Shown here: piece by piece, positions 25,954 through 35,299 of the stretch | Numbering within the stretch: position 1 is the stretch's first letter | How the letters are laid out: the number at the start of each line of letters is the position of its first letter | NCBI RefSeq assembly: GCF_036492635.1 | Contig: NZ_AP025305.1 | Coordinates: forward strand, 4,358,000 to 4,421,999 | Source of the DNA: Aureibacter tunicatorum | Lineage (GTDB): Bacteria > Bacteroidota > Bacteroidia > Cytophagales > Cyclobacteriaceae | Length of the DNA: 64,000 bases | Direction of reading: 5' to 3' | Notes under the pieces: model-generated | Seen by the model: the letters and a program-made list of their open reading frames with translations, nothing else | What the model was told of the DNA's origin: nothing | Databases searched by the model: none | Translations under genes and position numbers: made by a program

Positions 25954-28527
25954 ATGTTCAACAACAAACTACAAATATTTCTAGCAACCTGCTTATTCTT
26001 TGCAGTTAGTTCATGCAGTGAATTTTTAAAACAAATTGAGATTCCTGAAACTAATCCAACTGTTGGAACTAACACAGGCATCCAAGCCACTAATCAAGAA
26101 AACCAAATCATCCAGTCTGTAATTTCCAGTGAAACTGTCAAAAGCGACCTGATGATTTTCGTCAAGGACACTGAAGGTCAATCCCTCAGTGAAGCAACTA
26201 TCAACATTTCGGACGAAAATTTCACAACTGATATCAATGGTTTCATTCTCTTGGAAAATATTGAAGTCAATAAAGACTTCGTCGCTGTCAAAGCCAGCAA
26301 AGAAAACTATGTCGAAGCGATCAAAACTGTCCGAACTTCTGACAGCGGACTTTCGACGGTATACCTTTATTTGAAAGACGCTCCTGAAGCTAAAGTATTC
26401 ACAGCAAGCGAAGGCGCTACTGTAGAGTATGAAGAGATCACTTTGGTATTCCCTGAAAATGCTATCGCTGATCAAGATGGCAATCGCTACGAAGGAAATG
26501 TAAACACATCGATCACATATTATGATCCGACGGCAGAAGACTTTGAAGAAACTATGCCAGGGATATTGGTCGGAATTGACGAAGATGAGAATATTGTAGG
26601 TCTCATCTCTCGCGGGATGATCAAAGTAGACCTGAGAGACGATGAAGGCAATGAGCTGGAAATCTTCGAAGGGGAAGAAGTGGAAATCAGAATGCCGGCA
26701 GGCGATAACGCTCCGCAGACAATCCCACTTTGGCACTTGAATGAAAAGCACGGACTATGGATGGAAACTGCTACAGCCACGCTCCAAGGTGATGAATATG
26801 TCGTCAATGTAAAACATTTCTCAACTTACAATCTCGACTTCAAGATCGAAGACAGCATCGAACCAACGATTATCATCAAAGACCAAGACGGCAACTTAAT
26901 CAAAAACCAAGAAATCGAGGTAAAAGTAAACTCTGACCAAGGAAATGCTTCCAAAAATATCGCTACAGATGAAAATGCCGAATTCAAACTTATCAATGCT
27001 CCAAAAGGAGACTATACTTTTGAGCTAGAGACTATATGTGGTGAAATAAAATCAGCTTCTGTCGCTCTGGATGAAACAAAGACCTATGAAGTCACTATCG
27101 ACCTAAGCTCAGAACAGAGCATAGTCAATCTGAACCTCTCTGGTAATCTAAAACAATGCGAAGAGAATTATAGTAATAAAGCATTTGCCATATCATTTGA
27201 CTTGAATGGTAGCAAAAAATATCTGGGTGGATATACAAATGCTGAAGGTGAATTCGAAATACAAAAAGTATTATGCGATATGTCTGAAGGAGATTATCCT
27301 GCGAAAGTTATTATTATAGATGATGAAGTTCAGTTGAGCCAAGACTTTACAATTACTATTTCAGAGACCAACAAAACATATGATTTCAATCTTTGTGAAG
27401 GGAGTATAGGTACAGAAATCATTGATGAACTGGACGATAATTTTATTATTATTTTTGATGATGAGATACTACAAATTAATATAATATATGAATTAGGTTT
27501 GGAGCCTAATACAACTATTACATACGGTCACATTAAAGATATCGATAGTCTATATATTGGACTTGGTGATGGTAAAAATGGGGTAGAATCAATAAATGGG
27601 ATGGAATACTTTACAAACCTGACTTATCTAGAGATATTTGGTGGTACCTTTTCAGACATATCCCCACTTGCAGCTCTAAGTCAACTTGAAGAACTTGATC
27701 TGGGACATAATCTTATAAGTGATATTTCTAACTTAACCAGCCTTAATAATCTCAAGGTATTAAATTTGAGTTCCTGTTATAATTTAGATCTTTCTACTAT
27801 TTCAAATCTGAATGGCCTTACGAAACTTGATATTAGCAGAAATTATCACTTAAATAATATTTCACCATTAGCAAACTTAGTAAATCTGGTTGAGCTTAAT
27901 ATGGAGTCTTGTGACAAAACAGATCTATCTGGCTTAGCTAATCTAGTAAATTTAAAAGTTCTTAATTTGGGAGGAAAAACGGATAGAAATGATATTTCAG
28001 TTTTAGCCAATCTAACTAATTTGACAAAACTTGATCTCTCTGGTCATTATGATTTATCAAACTTTTCGCCATTAGCTGATCTAACAAATTTGACAGATCT
28101 TTCCTTAAATAATAATAGTCAACTAAACGATATTACTCTATTAGCTAATCTAACAAACTTGACAAAGCTTTCCTTAAGAAATAATGGACAACTAATCGAT
28201 ATTTCTCCATTAATTAATCTAACAAACTTGACAAAGCTTTCCATAGATAATAATGATCAACTAACCGATATTTCTCTATTAGCTAATCTAACAAACTTGA
28301 CCGATCTTTCCTTAAGTAATAATGGACAACTAATCGATATTTCTCCATTAGCTAATCTAACAAATTTAACAACACTTTTCTTAGGTGGTAATCATCAACT
28401 AACAGATATTTCTCCATTAAAAAACCTAAATCAATTAGAATATTTGTATTTAAGATACACTGGCTTCACACGAGAGCAAGTCGACGAACTAAAACAAACC
28501 ATTCCTAATTGCCATATAACTTTTTAA
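25954..28527 (+). CDS. Leucine-rich-repeat lipoprotein
   Basis: This 857-residue protein has a lipoprotein signal (VSSC, lipidated Cys21). An N-terminal half is built of carboxypeptidase-regulatory/Ig-like beta domains (about 65-140, 300-370, 380-470), with a ZU5-like segment between 140 and 290. From about residue 545 there are around 13 internalin-like leucine-rich repeats of 22-23 residues, with consensus L-x-x-L-x-x-L-x-x-L-x-L-x-x-N-x-Q-L-x-D-I-S-P. Such repeats form a curved solenoid for protein binding, so a cell-surface adhesion or recognition role is plausible. The last repeats are nearly identical. It is a single gene followed by a terminator. Confidence 0.85.
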   Translation: MFNNKLQIFLATCLFFAVSSCSEFLKQIEIPETNPTVGTNTGIQATNQENQIIQSVISSETVKSDLMIFVKDTEGQSLSEATINISDENFTTDINGFILLENIEVNKDFVAVKASKENYVEAIKTVRTSDSGLSTVYLYLKDAPEAKVFTASEGATVEYEEITLVFPENAIADQDGNRYEGNVNTSITYYDPTAEDFEETMPGILVGIDEDENIVGLISRGMIKVDLRDDEGNELEIFEGEEVEIRMPAGDNAPQTIPLWHLNEKHGLWMETATATLQGDEYVVNVKHFSTYNLDFKIEDSIEPTIIIKDQDGNLIKNQEIEVKVNSDQGNASKNIATDENAEFKLINAPKGDYTFELETICGEIKSASVALDETKTYEVTIDLSSEQSIVNLNLSGNLKQCEENYSNKAFAISFDLNGSKKYLGGYTNAEGEFEIQKVLCDMSEGDYPAKVIIIDDEVQLSQDFTITISETNKTYDFNLCEGSIGTEIIDELDDNFIIIFDDEILQINIIYELGLEPNTTITYGHIKDIDSLYIGLGDGKNGVESINGMEYFTNLTYLEIFGGTFSDISPLAALSQLEELDLGHNLISDISNLTSLNNLKVLNLSSCYNLDLSTISNLNGLTKLDISRNYHLNNISPLANLVNLVELNMESCDKTDLSGLANLVNLKVLNLGGKTDRNDISVLANLTNLTKLDLSGHYDLSNFSPLADLTNLTDLSLNNNSQLNDITLLANLTNLTKLSLRNNGQLIDISPLINLTNLTKLSIDNNDQLTDISLLANLTNLTDLSLSNNGQLIDISPLANLTNLTTLFLGGNHQLTDISPLKNLNQLEYLYLRYTGFTREQVDELKQTIPNCHITF
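28072..28416 (+). repeat. Five tandem 69-nt repeats encoding LRR units
   Basis: Units begin at 28072, 28141, 28210, 28279 and 28348, exactly 69 bases apart. They share long identical stretches around 'ctaatctaacaaa' and 'gatatttctcca'. The earlier repeats in the gene are more diverged, so this block looks recently expanded. Confidence 0.85.
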
Positions 28528-28534
28528 ACACCCC

Positions 28535-28560
28535 AAGCCACTCCACTGCGAGTGGCTTTT
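28535..28560 (+). terminator. Terminator after the LRR lipoprotein gene
   Basis: A 9-bp perfect stem (28535-28543 with 28550-28558) is followed by a T-rich tract that runs into the end of the opposing VOC gene. Confidence 0.8.
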
Positions 28561-28571
28561 GCTTTATCTTT

Positions 28572-28961
28572 TCATTCTGTCAGTTCAACCCAATTTCCTT
28601 CCGCATCTTCCACTACACTCTCGTAATACCCATCTCCTGTTACTCTAGGTTCTCCGACAACCTTATATCCATCTTGCCTCAAAAGCTCGGTGAGTTCATC
28701 GACTTTAATTTTGTTTCCCAACGATATAGCAAAGTGCGTTAATCCCAGCTTTTTGGAATGATCAAAAAACGAATCTTCAATATCATCCCTATGCATGATC
28801 TCTAACCGCGTATCTGAATTTTCAAATGAAAGAAAGTAAGAACTAAACCCCTTCGTTTCATTAATGTATTTTTCACCAGATTTCATGTTAAAGTATTTCT
28901 CATAAAATGCTTTAGCCAAATCCAAATCCCTCACCCAAATTGCCAAATGATCAATCTTCAT
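28572..28961 (-). CDS. VOC (glyoxalase/bleomycin-resistance fold) protein
   Basis: This 129-residue protein has two beta-alpha-beta-beta-beta modules, starting MKIDHLAIWVRDLDLAKAFYEKYF and ending EDAEGNWVELTE. Metal-ligand candidates are His5, Glu in RLEIMH, His in THFAIS and the final Glu. The family includes glyoxalase I-like lyases and dioxygenases; the substrate is not predictable. The frame continues upstream to an ATG at 29009, but the ATG at 28961 starts exactly at the domain and is preferred. Confidence 0.8.
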   Translation of the reverse strand: MKIDHLAIWVRDLDLAKAFYEKYFNMKSGEKYINETKGFSSYFLSFENSDTRLEIMHRDDIEDSFFDHSKKLGLTHFAISLGNKIKVDELTELLRQDGYKVVGEPRVTGDGYYESVVEDAEGNWVELTE

Positions 28962-29034
28962 AGTCTTCTTATTTTGTAAATGATATCGCAAATCTAAAGC
29001 GTTACCCATAAGAAAAATTGTATATTTTCGTCAC

Positions 29035-29817
29035 TTACAATAATTTGAAATTATAGTTGACCAAATTTGTCTCTTTATCAGCCTGCTTGATGATTTTTTG
29101 ATATTTGGAAGGAGTATTATTGGCAAATATTTTAAACTCTCTAATGAAGTGAGCTTGATCAAAATAACCAGACAATGCGCCAACCTCCGTCAAGCTTTCA
29201 TCACTATCGATCACCGCGCAAAGCGCTTTTCGAAACTTAATCAAACGTTCGAACTTCTTGGGTGAAAGGCCTATAATTTGAGTGAACTTTCTATTGAGTG
29301 AAGAATAGCTTGTGCCAGACTTTCTGCAATATTCTTCAATATTAAGATCCAATTCTCCCCATCTAAAATCATGGTAAAATTCACAAATCGGTTTGATCTC
29401 CTCGTTTGTCTTAATGCTAAACAAATGATTCAAGCAAGCATATAGCCTATCAATCAACACTTCTGTAGTTACGTACCTCAAGTCCAACTCTAAAGGCATG
29501 CTCGCAAAATTATTGAACAATTGCTTTCCCTTTATTCTAAAAAATGGATACGCTCCATAAGCGTAAAATCTGATTCCAATAATTTTCGCGTTAGAACTAT
29601 AATTGACTTGGCGTATTTCTGTGGCAAGCCCCTCAAGAATTGGATAATCAATCAATTGACCATCCAAATAGTAACTGGAGCGATCAAGAGGAATTATTAG
29701 GTTTACATAAGGATGAGGAGGGACAACTGTATTCAAAGCTTCAACGCCACTATCCAAGTACCAAATTCTTTCTATCAATTCGGAATAACTAGAAGCATTG
29801 AAGGTTTTCAATTCCAT
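29035..29817 (-). CDS. AraC-family transcriptional regulator
   Basis: This 260-residue DNA-binding protein has an N-terminal cupin-like sensing domain (about residues 1-140; PPHPYVNLIIPL is typical) and a C-terminal double helix-turn-helix (about 155-250) with FDQAHFIREFKIFANNTPSKYQK, the hallmark second HTH. It probably controls neighbouring genes in response to a small molecule. It lies between the VOC gene and a dehydrogenase-like pair, all on the minus strand. Confidence 0.9.
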   Translation of the reverse strand: MELKTFNASSYSELIERIWYLDSGVEALNTVVPPHPYVNLIIPLDRSSYYLDGQLIDYPILEGLATEIRQVNYSSNAKIIGIRFYAYGAYPFFRIKGKQLFNNFASMPLELDLRYVTTEVLIDRLYACLNHLFSIKTNEEIKPICEFYHDFRWGELDLNIEEYCRKSGTSYSSLNRKFTQIIGLSPKKFERLIKFRKALCAVIDSDESLTEVGALSGYFDQAHFIREFKIFANNTPSKYQKIIKQADKETNLVNYNFKLL

Positions 29818-29878
29818 TATAAAATTTGCTTAAGTTTTACTTTGCTCAGTGAGCAAGGAAAGAATATCAACAATAAAA

Positions 29879-30541
29879 TCAAATGAAAACCTCCACTTCA
29901 TCCCTGTCGTATGTCAAAATTCTCGATGCTTGATTTTGTGAAAGGTGATAAGATTTCAACATCGCCTTTGCCACATCCGAGCCTAATATAGGCTTGTACT
30001 TTCCAAGCTTCGGAAATATTTTCACCAATGAAATGAATATTTTCATTGCTCTATTTTCTCCAAATCGTTTTCTCTCCCTCTTTCCCATAAGGCCATTAGG
30101 TCTCAAAAAAACTATTTTGTCAAAAGACAACTGCATTGTCGACTCTTCCAGCTCGGCTTTCATTCTTCGATAGTAGTTCTTAGAATCTATATCCTTGAAT
30201 GGGGATGAAACCAAAACATATGCATTAACTCCATTCTCCGAAGCTAATTTTGCGGACTGAAATTGATACGTATAGTCTACTAAATATTGCTTTTCAGGAC
30301 TGCCGGCATCCGCTCTGGTCGTGCCAAGGCAAGAAAACAAAACATCCCCTTGAAAAGCTTCCGCATAATCCATAAGCTGGGAAAAATCCACTACAAACAC
30401 CTTAACTTTAGGATGATCGAAATTCGATTCTCTTCTGACAATCACACGAATCTCATTGCACTCAGAATCGTTGATTAATTCCTGAACCAAATTCTTCCCT
30501 ACCAAGCCAGTGGCGCCGACAACTACAGCTGTATAAGTCAT
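29879..30541 (-). CDS. HTATIP2/TIP30-like NAD(P)-binding protein
   Basis: This 220-residue atypical SDR has GATGLVGKNL at residues 9-18, a VSSPF segment and a YYRRMKAELE helix (Tyr-x3-Lys). This matches the oxidoreductase HTATIP2-like group found in many bacteria. Substrate unknown. It starts 3 bases after the stop of the upstream SDR gene, so the two are translationally close and in one operon. Confidence 0.85.
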   Translation of the reverse strand: MTYTAVVVGATGLVGKNLVQELINDSECNEIRVIVRRESNFDHPKVKVFVVDFSQLMDYAEAFQGDVLFSCLGTTRADAGSPEKQYLVDYTYQFQSAKLASENGVNAYVLVSSPFKDIDSKNYYRRMKAELEESTMQLSFDKIVFLRPNGLMGKRERKRFGENRAMKIFISLVKIFPKLGKYKPILGSDVAKAMLKSYHLSQNQASRILTYDRDEVEVFI

Positions 30542-30544
30542 TTG

Positions 30545-31444
30545 CTAATACTTTACTCCTGTTACTTCTTCGGATACTTTCCAAAGCTTTTCAGCCAACT
30601 GTTGATCGTGAGCTTTTGGACTCATTTTTTCCAATACAGGATAACCTCTTATGCCCCATCGGGGACCATAATACTCCAAAGGTTTAGCTTCAGGATCCGT
30701 TGCTGCTCTAAGCGCCGGCAATGCTCCCATCCATACAGGTTGAGCCAATATTCTCGTCAACCATCCTCCAACACCAATCGTTTGTTGTCTTTCTGTAGCG
30801 CTCAGTCCTGGATGAGCGGCTAATGATATCGCCGATGATTTGTCCATCTCAAATCTTTGTTGCAAGATTCTCGCAAAAAGAAGATTCGCTAGCTTGCTGT
30901 CCCCATAAGATTTCGTTCGATCATATGGACGATTGTTCCAGTTGAGGTCATCAAAATTCAAATCGGCAAATTTATGCCCACCACTGCTCATAGTCACTAC
31001 CCTCGCATCAGGTGTTTTCACAATAAACGGATACAACAAACCTGTCAAAAGAAAATGTCCATAGTGGTTTGTGGCCATGTGCATCTCAAGTCCTGAAGCT
31101 GTTTCTTCTCTTTCCTTCAAATTCACAACACCCGCATTGTTAATCAAAAGATCCAATTGTTCATGGCGCGATTTGAATTCCTCCGCGAATGCTCTGACCG
31201 AATCAAAATCCGACAAATCCAATCGAATCACTTCCGCTTCGATTTTTCTGCCGATAGCTCCTTCGATTCTCTTTATCGCATCAAAGCCTTTGCTTTCTGT
31301 TCGACAAGCTATAACAATCTCCGCGTTGCGTTTGGCTAATTGCAAGCTGATTTCGTAACCCAAACCTGCATTGCCACCGGTGATAACAGCCACCTTTCCG
31401 CTTAAATCAGGCATTAAACTCGTATCCCACTTTTTATTTCCCAT
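30545..31444 (-). CDS. Short-chain dehydrogenase/reductase, retinol-dehydrogenase-like
   Basis: This 299-residue protein (start chosen at the ATG at 31444; the frame extends to 31498) has the cofactor motif TGGNAGLG, an NNAG segment, a catalytic Ser in TMSSGG and the YGDSK pair. It carries the C-terminal extension seen in RDH11/WW-oxidoreductase-type SDRs. It uses NADP(H) or NAD(H) on an unknown carbonyl or alcohol. The chosen start gives MGNKKWD, as in homologs that open directly before the Rossmann fold. It is followed at once by the HTATIP2-like gene and preceded by a Crp/Fnr gene. Confidence 0.88.
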   Translation of the reverse strand: MGNKKWDTSLMPDLSGKVAVITGGNAGLGYEISLQLAKRNAEIVIACRTESKGFDAIKRIEGAIGRKIEAEVIRLDLSDFDSVRAFAEEFKSRHEQLDLLINNAGVVNLKEREETASGLEMHMATNHYGHFLLTGLLYPFIVKTPDARVVTMSSGGHKFADLNFDDLNWNNRPYDRTKSYGDSKLANLLFARILQQRFEMDKSSAISLAAHPGLSATERQQTIGVGGWLTRILAQPVWMGALPALRAATDPEAKPLEYYGPRWGIRGYPVLEKMSPKAHDQQLAEKLWKVSEEVTGVKY

Positions 31445-31519
31445 GACAGTGTTCACTTTGATTGACAAGAGCAAAGGTGATAATTTTACTCCTTCCAAAG
31501 ATGAAACTAGTTTCAGGTT

Positions 31520-32065
31520 TCAAAGTTTATGCTTAAGCTTGCTTAGCCACTGCGGGGTAATGCCTAAAAAATTAGCGACGTACTTGGAAGGCACATTTCG
31601 CAGTATATGAGGGTAATTCTCATGCAAATAATGTAGCATTTCCTCGCTACTCAAAACGATAAGCAATGCCCTTAGCTCATTCTTTTCCAAAAGCGTCTTG
31701 ACGCCATATTCTTGGAACTGGCGAGAAATATTCGTTCTTTCCATCATTGCCTCCACACCCTTCCAATTCAACTCTATCAGTTTGGTGTTTGTGAATGTTT
31801 TCAAATGGTATTTGGAAGGCTCTCCCATTACAAGAGACTGCGACACTGTCGCTATCGGATGAAATTCAGGAATAAAAAAATTGATCGCTCTCTCTTCACC
31901 CGTAATCGGATGAACATGCAAAAGCACCATGCCACCCTTCAGGATCAAATAAAGCTTTGTGGCTTTTTCTCCATACCTCACCAAGGTCTTGTGGCTTTGC
32001 AAGGTAACTTCCTTTCCTATTTTCTTAAATTCTTCAGCCCATGACTCGATGTTGTCTTTTTCCAT
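31520..32065 (-). CDS. Crp/Fnr-family regulator (cyclic-nucleotide-binding domain)
   Basis: This 181-residue protein has an N-terminal cyclic-nucleotide-binding beta-roll (about 20-120, KLYLILKGGMVLL) and a short C-terminal HTH (VPSKYVANFLGITPQWLSKLK). The truncated HTH is typical of Bacteroidota Crp-type regulators that often sit beside oxidoreductase genes. It lies just upstream of the SDR pair on the same strand and is its likely regulator. Confidence 0.9.
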   Translation of the reverse strand: MEKDNIESWAEEFKKIGKEVTLQSHKTLVRYGEKATKLYLILKGGMVLLHVHPITGEERAINFFIPEFHPIATVSQSLVMGEPSKYHLKTFTNTKLIELNWKGVEAMMERTNISRQFQEYGVKTLLEKNELRALLIVLSSEEMLHYLHENYPHILRNVPSKYVANFLGITPQWLSKLKHKL

Positions 32066-32207
32066 TTTTTAAAATTTTGACCATATCACCCTCCACATCA
32101 ATCAACAAAAAATAACTCCCACAGCCAACTAATTTACCTCTCTAGATAGACTTCTCAAAATGCATGCTCATTACGCATCACAAATAACCAAGCACTGCAA
32201 AAACAAA

Positions 32208-32232
32208 AAAGAGAACTTTAAAAGCTCTCTTT
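32208..32232 (-). terminator. Terminator of the BCCT transporter gene
   Basis: An 11-bp stem with one G-U pair (32208-32218 with 32222-32232) is followed on the minus strand by UUUUUUGUUU. Confidence 0.75.
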
Positions 32233-32241
32233 ATAATGATT

Positions 32242-34206
32242 TTATCTTTCCACTTCCTCGCTGGTCGTGACATGAAGGTAATGAAAATGCCTTTCGTATT
32301 GGGTAATCGCATCGGCGATTATTTGCTCCTTGCTATAACCAAACACATCATAATCTTGTCCACCATTCAACAAGAATACTTCAGCTCTAGAATATTCCTC
32401 TCTTGACTTGTTGGCATAATCAGGCACAGCGAAATCCCTTACCTGCACTTCATAGTGAAAATCAACGGCGTCTCCATTATTGATTTTCAAAGCGACGCTC
32501 AAATCAGAAATCACTACCTGCACTTCGCTTCCATGCTTCATCAATTCTTCCTTGAATTCCATCAAAGCCGGATAAACTGTTTCCTCCAAAAACACCAATG
32601 TTCTTCCTTGGCTTGGATGTCTCGACAAATATTTCACGCGCTCTTTCCAAGAAACATTAGCCAATGTATACTGCACGCTGGTACTGTGATTTTGAATGGA
32701 ATTCGCCAATAAATAGTCCTGATGCAAAGTTTTGATAAATGCAATCAAGCCTATTATAATCAAAAACATCAAAGGAAAAGCCGAAGCTATCGTCATCGTC
32801 TGCAATGCATCCAATCCACCAGCAATCAATAAAGCTATCGCCACAAAACCTTCCAATACGGCCCAAAAAACTCTTTGCCATACTGGCGGATGTTCCTTCC
32901 CTCCAGAAGCCAAAGTGTCAATCACCAACGATCCAGAATCCGAAGAGCTCACAAAAAATGTAACGACCAACAATAGCCCGATCACAGAGAGAATATTCGT
33001 CAATGGCAAATATTCGAACATTTTGAATAAAGCTATTGGAACATTTTCCGTAGCTACTTGAATAAACTCCTCGCCTCCAGCAGAACCGGCGATTTCAATA
33101 GCAGTATTCCCGAATACGGTAAACCACAAAAAAGCAAAAGACGCCGGAATGAATAAAGTACCGATGATAAACTCTCTGATCGTTCGGCCTCTTGATATTC
33201 TTGCGATAAACATTCCTACAAATGGGGACCATGAAACCCACCATCCCCAATAAAGCAATGTCCAACCGCCAAGCCAAGATTCATTCTTTTCGTAAGCGTA
33301 TAAATTAAATGTCTTGTGAACAAAATCAGATAAATAAGCGCCAGTATTTTGAACATACGCCTTGAGCAAGTCCACCGAATTTCCCAATATCAAAACCAAA
33401 CCCAACAATAATACCGCTAAAATCAAATTGACATTGGAAAGCTTCTTGATGCCTCCATCAAGTCCTAAAACCACGGAAATCGTCGCCATAGCGGTGATGC
33501 CTATAATAAGTCCCACTTGCACATACAAATTGACAGGAACTCCAAAAAGATAGTTCAAGCCTGCATTCACCTGAGAAACACCATAGCCCAACGATGATGC
33601 AACACCGAACATGGTTCCAATGACAGCGAAAGTATCAATAAAATCTCCTGCTCTTCCGTGAATTTTATCTCCTAGGATAGGATAAAATATCGACCTTGGC
33701 AATAAAGGCAGGTCTTTTCTATAAGCAAAATAAGCCAATATTACTGCTAGCGTAGCATATATAGCCCAAGCATGCAAGCCCCAATGAAAGAATGTAATCT
33801 TCATGGCGTCTTTCGCCGCCTCAACGCTCAAAGGATCCGCCGCCGGGGGCGCGCTATAATGCATCAAGGGTTCTGCTACTCCAAAAAACAATAAGCCAAT
33901 TCCCATACCCGCTGAAAATAGCATCGCAAACCATGAAGTGTCGCTATATTCCGGTTCTGAATGATCTGGTCCCAGTTTAATGTCTCCTTTTCGAGAAGCG
34001 ATCAACCAAATACAAAAAAACACCATTATTGCCACCGAAAGGATATAAATCCAACTGGTATTCGCAATCAGCCAGCCCTGCACAACTTTAAAAACTCCGC
34101 TCAAAGCCTCAGGCGCAACCGCGCTGGAAACAGTGACGATTAAAATGATCAAACAAGAACTTAAAAATACTACAGGATTAAATGACTTATTTTTAATGAA
34201 AAACAT
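32242..34206 (-). CDS. BCCT-family betaine/choline/carnitine transporter
   Basis: This 654-residue inner-membrane carrier has 12 predicted helices. It has the family signatures FSAGMGIGLLFFGVAEPL and GWWVSWSPFVGMFIARISRGRT, with the conserved tryptophans of the substrate box. A C-terminal soluble extension of about 140 residues (from about 510) resembles that of BetT-type proteins. It imports quaternary ammonium osmolytes with Na+ or H+, in keeping with a saline habitat. ATG start. Single gene. Confidence 0.93.
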   Translation of the reverse strand: MFFIKNKSFNPVVFLSSCLIILIVTVSSAVAPEALSGVFKVVQGWLIANTSWIYILSVAIMVFFCIWLIASRKGDIKLGPDHSEPEYSDTSWFAMLFSAGMGIGLLFFGVAEPLMHYSAPPAADPLSVEAAKDAMKITFFHWGLHAWAIYATLAVILAYFAYRKDLPLLPRSIFYPILGDKIHGRAGDFIDTFAVIGTMFGVASSLGYGVSQVNAGLNYLFGVPVNLYVQVGLIIGITAMATISVVLGLDGGIKKLSNVNLILAVLLLGLVLILGNSVDLLKAYVQNTGAYLSDFVHKTFNLYAYEKNESWLGGWTLLYWGWWVSWSPFVGMFIARISRGRTIREFIIGTLFIPASFAFLWFTVFGNTAIEIAGSAGGEEFIQVATENVPIALFKMFEYLPLTNILSVIGLLLVVTFFVSSSDSGSLVIDTLASGGKEHPPVWQRVFWAVLEGFVAIALLIAGGLDALQTMTIASAFPLMFLIIIGLIAFIKTLHQDYLLANSIQNHSTSVQYTLANVSWKERVKYLSRHPSQGRTLVFLEETVYPALMEFKEELMKHGSEVQVVISDLSVALKINNGDAVDFHYEVQVRDFAVPDYANKSREEYSRAEVFLLNGGQDYDVFGYSKEQIIADAITQYERHFHYLHVTTSEEVER

Positions 34207-34378
34207 AAAATGAAATATGGTGAAAACCTATATGACACTTGCCATACACAGGGACTATACCCCTATATTCAACGGATTTCATTGCATGCAAAGTATTTAG
34301 ACCTGCAAGACATCTGGAAATAGCACTAAATTAATTATTGCTTAGGCATGCGGATTTATTTTGACTTGTGCGAAAGGT

Positions 34379-35287
34379 TTAAACCTGAACTGTTCCATTT
34401 TCAGGCAACACCACTCCATCTCTTGGAATACCTTGTTTGATCTTAACTAGTACCTCATGAAGTGACTCTGCGGCCAAGCCATGTAATACCAGTCTGAAAG
34501 CTGCACTATAGGTCGTTACTGGTACCATAGGGTGTCGATTGTTGACCAAACCTATATGTCCGGGTGTACCAAGTATCTGAGAAGTATATATGGCTATCGT
34601 TTCATCCAGCTGGAGTGAATTGGAAGCTCTTACAAAATCATTTGCTGTGAGAAATAACTGATAAAAGGGTGTAAACAGTTCTATCGCCGACCTAAGATCA
34701 AGTACATTCGTCCATTTATCAGGAAAATCTATATGATCAAACTGATCTTCGCTGATCATACTCAAGTTCAATTGTTCCTTTTTCTGAATATGAACTTGAT
34801 GGGTCTGAAGTTGATGATTCAGGTTTATAACAAAATTATAGAGGTTCAGATCATGATCAAGAAACAAATCATCCTTTACATCCTCAAAATTCTTTGGCTT
34901 CAAAGGACTCGTCTTCATCTCTATCCCATCTATATTACCAGCTATAAACTGAAGTATCTCACTGCCCACATGAAAATGACGAAAGATCAGTAGGTTGGCA
35001 TCAGCACTGACAAAATTCTTCAACCCCCAAGCTAATATTCTGTGCAGTATTTTCGATGAATTAATCAACTTCGGGAAGAAAAATTTAAACACATGAATAA
35101 AGAACATACTGACCTTAGAGCTGAACCAAACAATCGGAAATAGATATCTCTTAGCCTTGGAGTCATTATCTCTCATCAGAGCTTCTTTGGTCTTTTTATT
35201 GATATCAATACTTGTGTCCAAATACATCGCCAGCCAGGGATTCGGATCCCGACTGTCATGTGTTTCTATATTCAAAAAATCTGTCAT
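34379..35287 (-). CDS. Protein of unknown function in the ketoacyl-synthase operon
   Basis: This 302-residue protein resembles nothing I can name firmly. It has a hydrophobic stretch (about 48-75, with WFSSKVSMFFIHVFKFFF), a possible metal-binding RHFHVG near residue 105, and the end PRDGVVLPENGTVQV. It is the last gene of a three-gene operon, 12 bases after the synthase/di-iron oxidase gene. A role in the same lipid-like pathway is likely by position. No signal peptide. Confidence 0.65.
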   Translation of the reverse strand: MTDFLNIETHDSRDPNPWLAMYLDTSIDINKKTKEALMRDNDSKAKRYLFPIVWFSSKVSMFFIHVFKFFFPKLINSSKILHRILAWGLKNFVSADANLLIFRHFHVGSEILQFIAGNIDGIEMKTSPLKPKNFEDVKDDLFLDHDLNLYNFVINLNHQLQTHQVHIQKKEQLNLSMISEDQFDHIDFPDKWTNVLDLRSAIELFTPFYQLFLTANDFVRASNSLQLDETIAIYTSQILGTPGHIGLVNNRHPMVPVTTYSAAFRLVLHGLAAESLHEVLVKIKQGIPRDGVVLPENGTVQV

Positions 35288-35299
35288 AAATCTGCTAAT

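Noticed and set aside
26026-26751. 241-codon open frame on the minus strand
   Set aside because: It lies fully antisense to the LRR lipoprotein gene, which has a signal peptide and recognisable domains; the antisense frame has no family features.
28072-28416. Regular direct repeats resembling a CRISPR-type array
   Set aside because: The 69-nt period is in frame and encodes leucine-rich repeats, with no spacer/repeat alternation.
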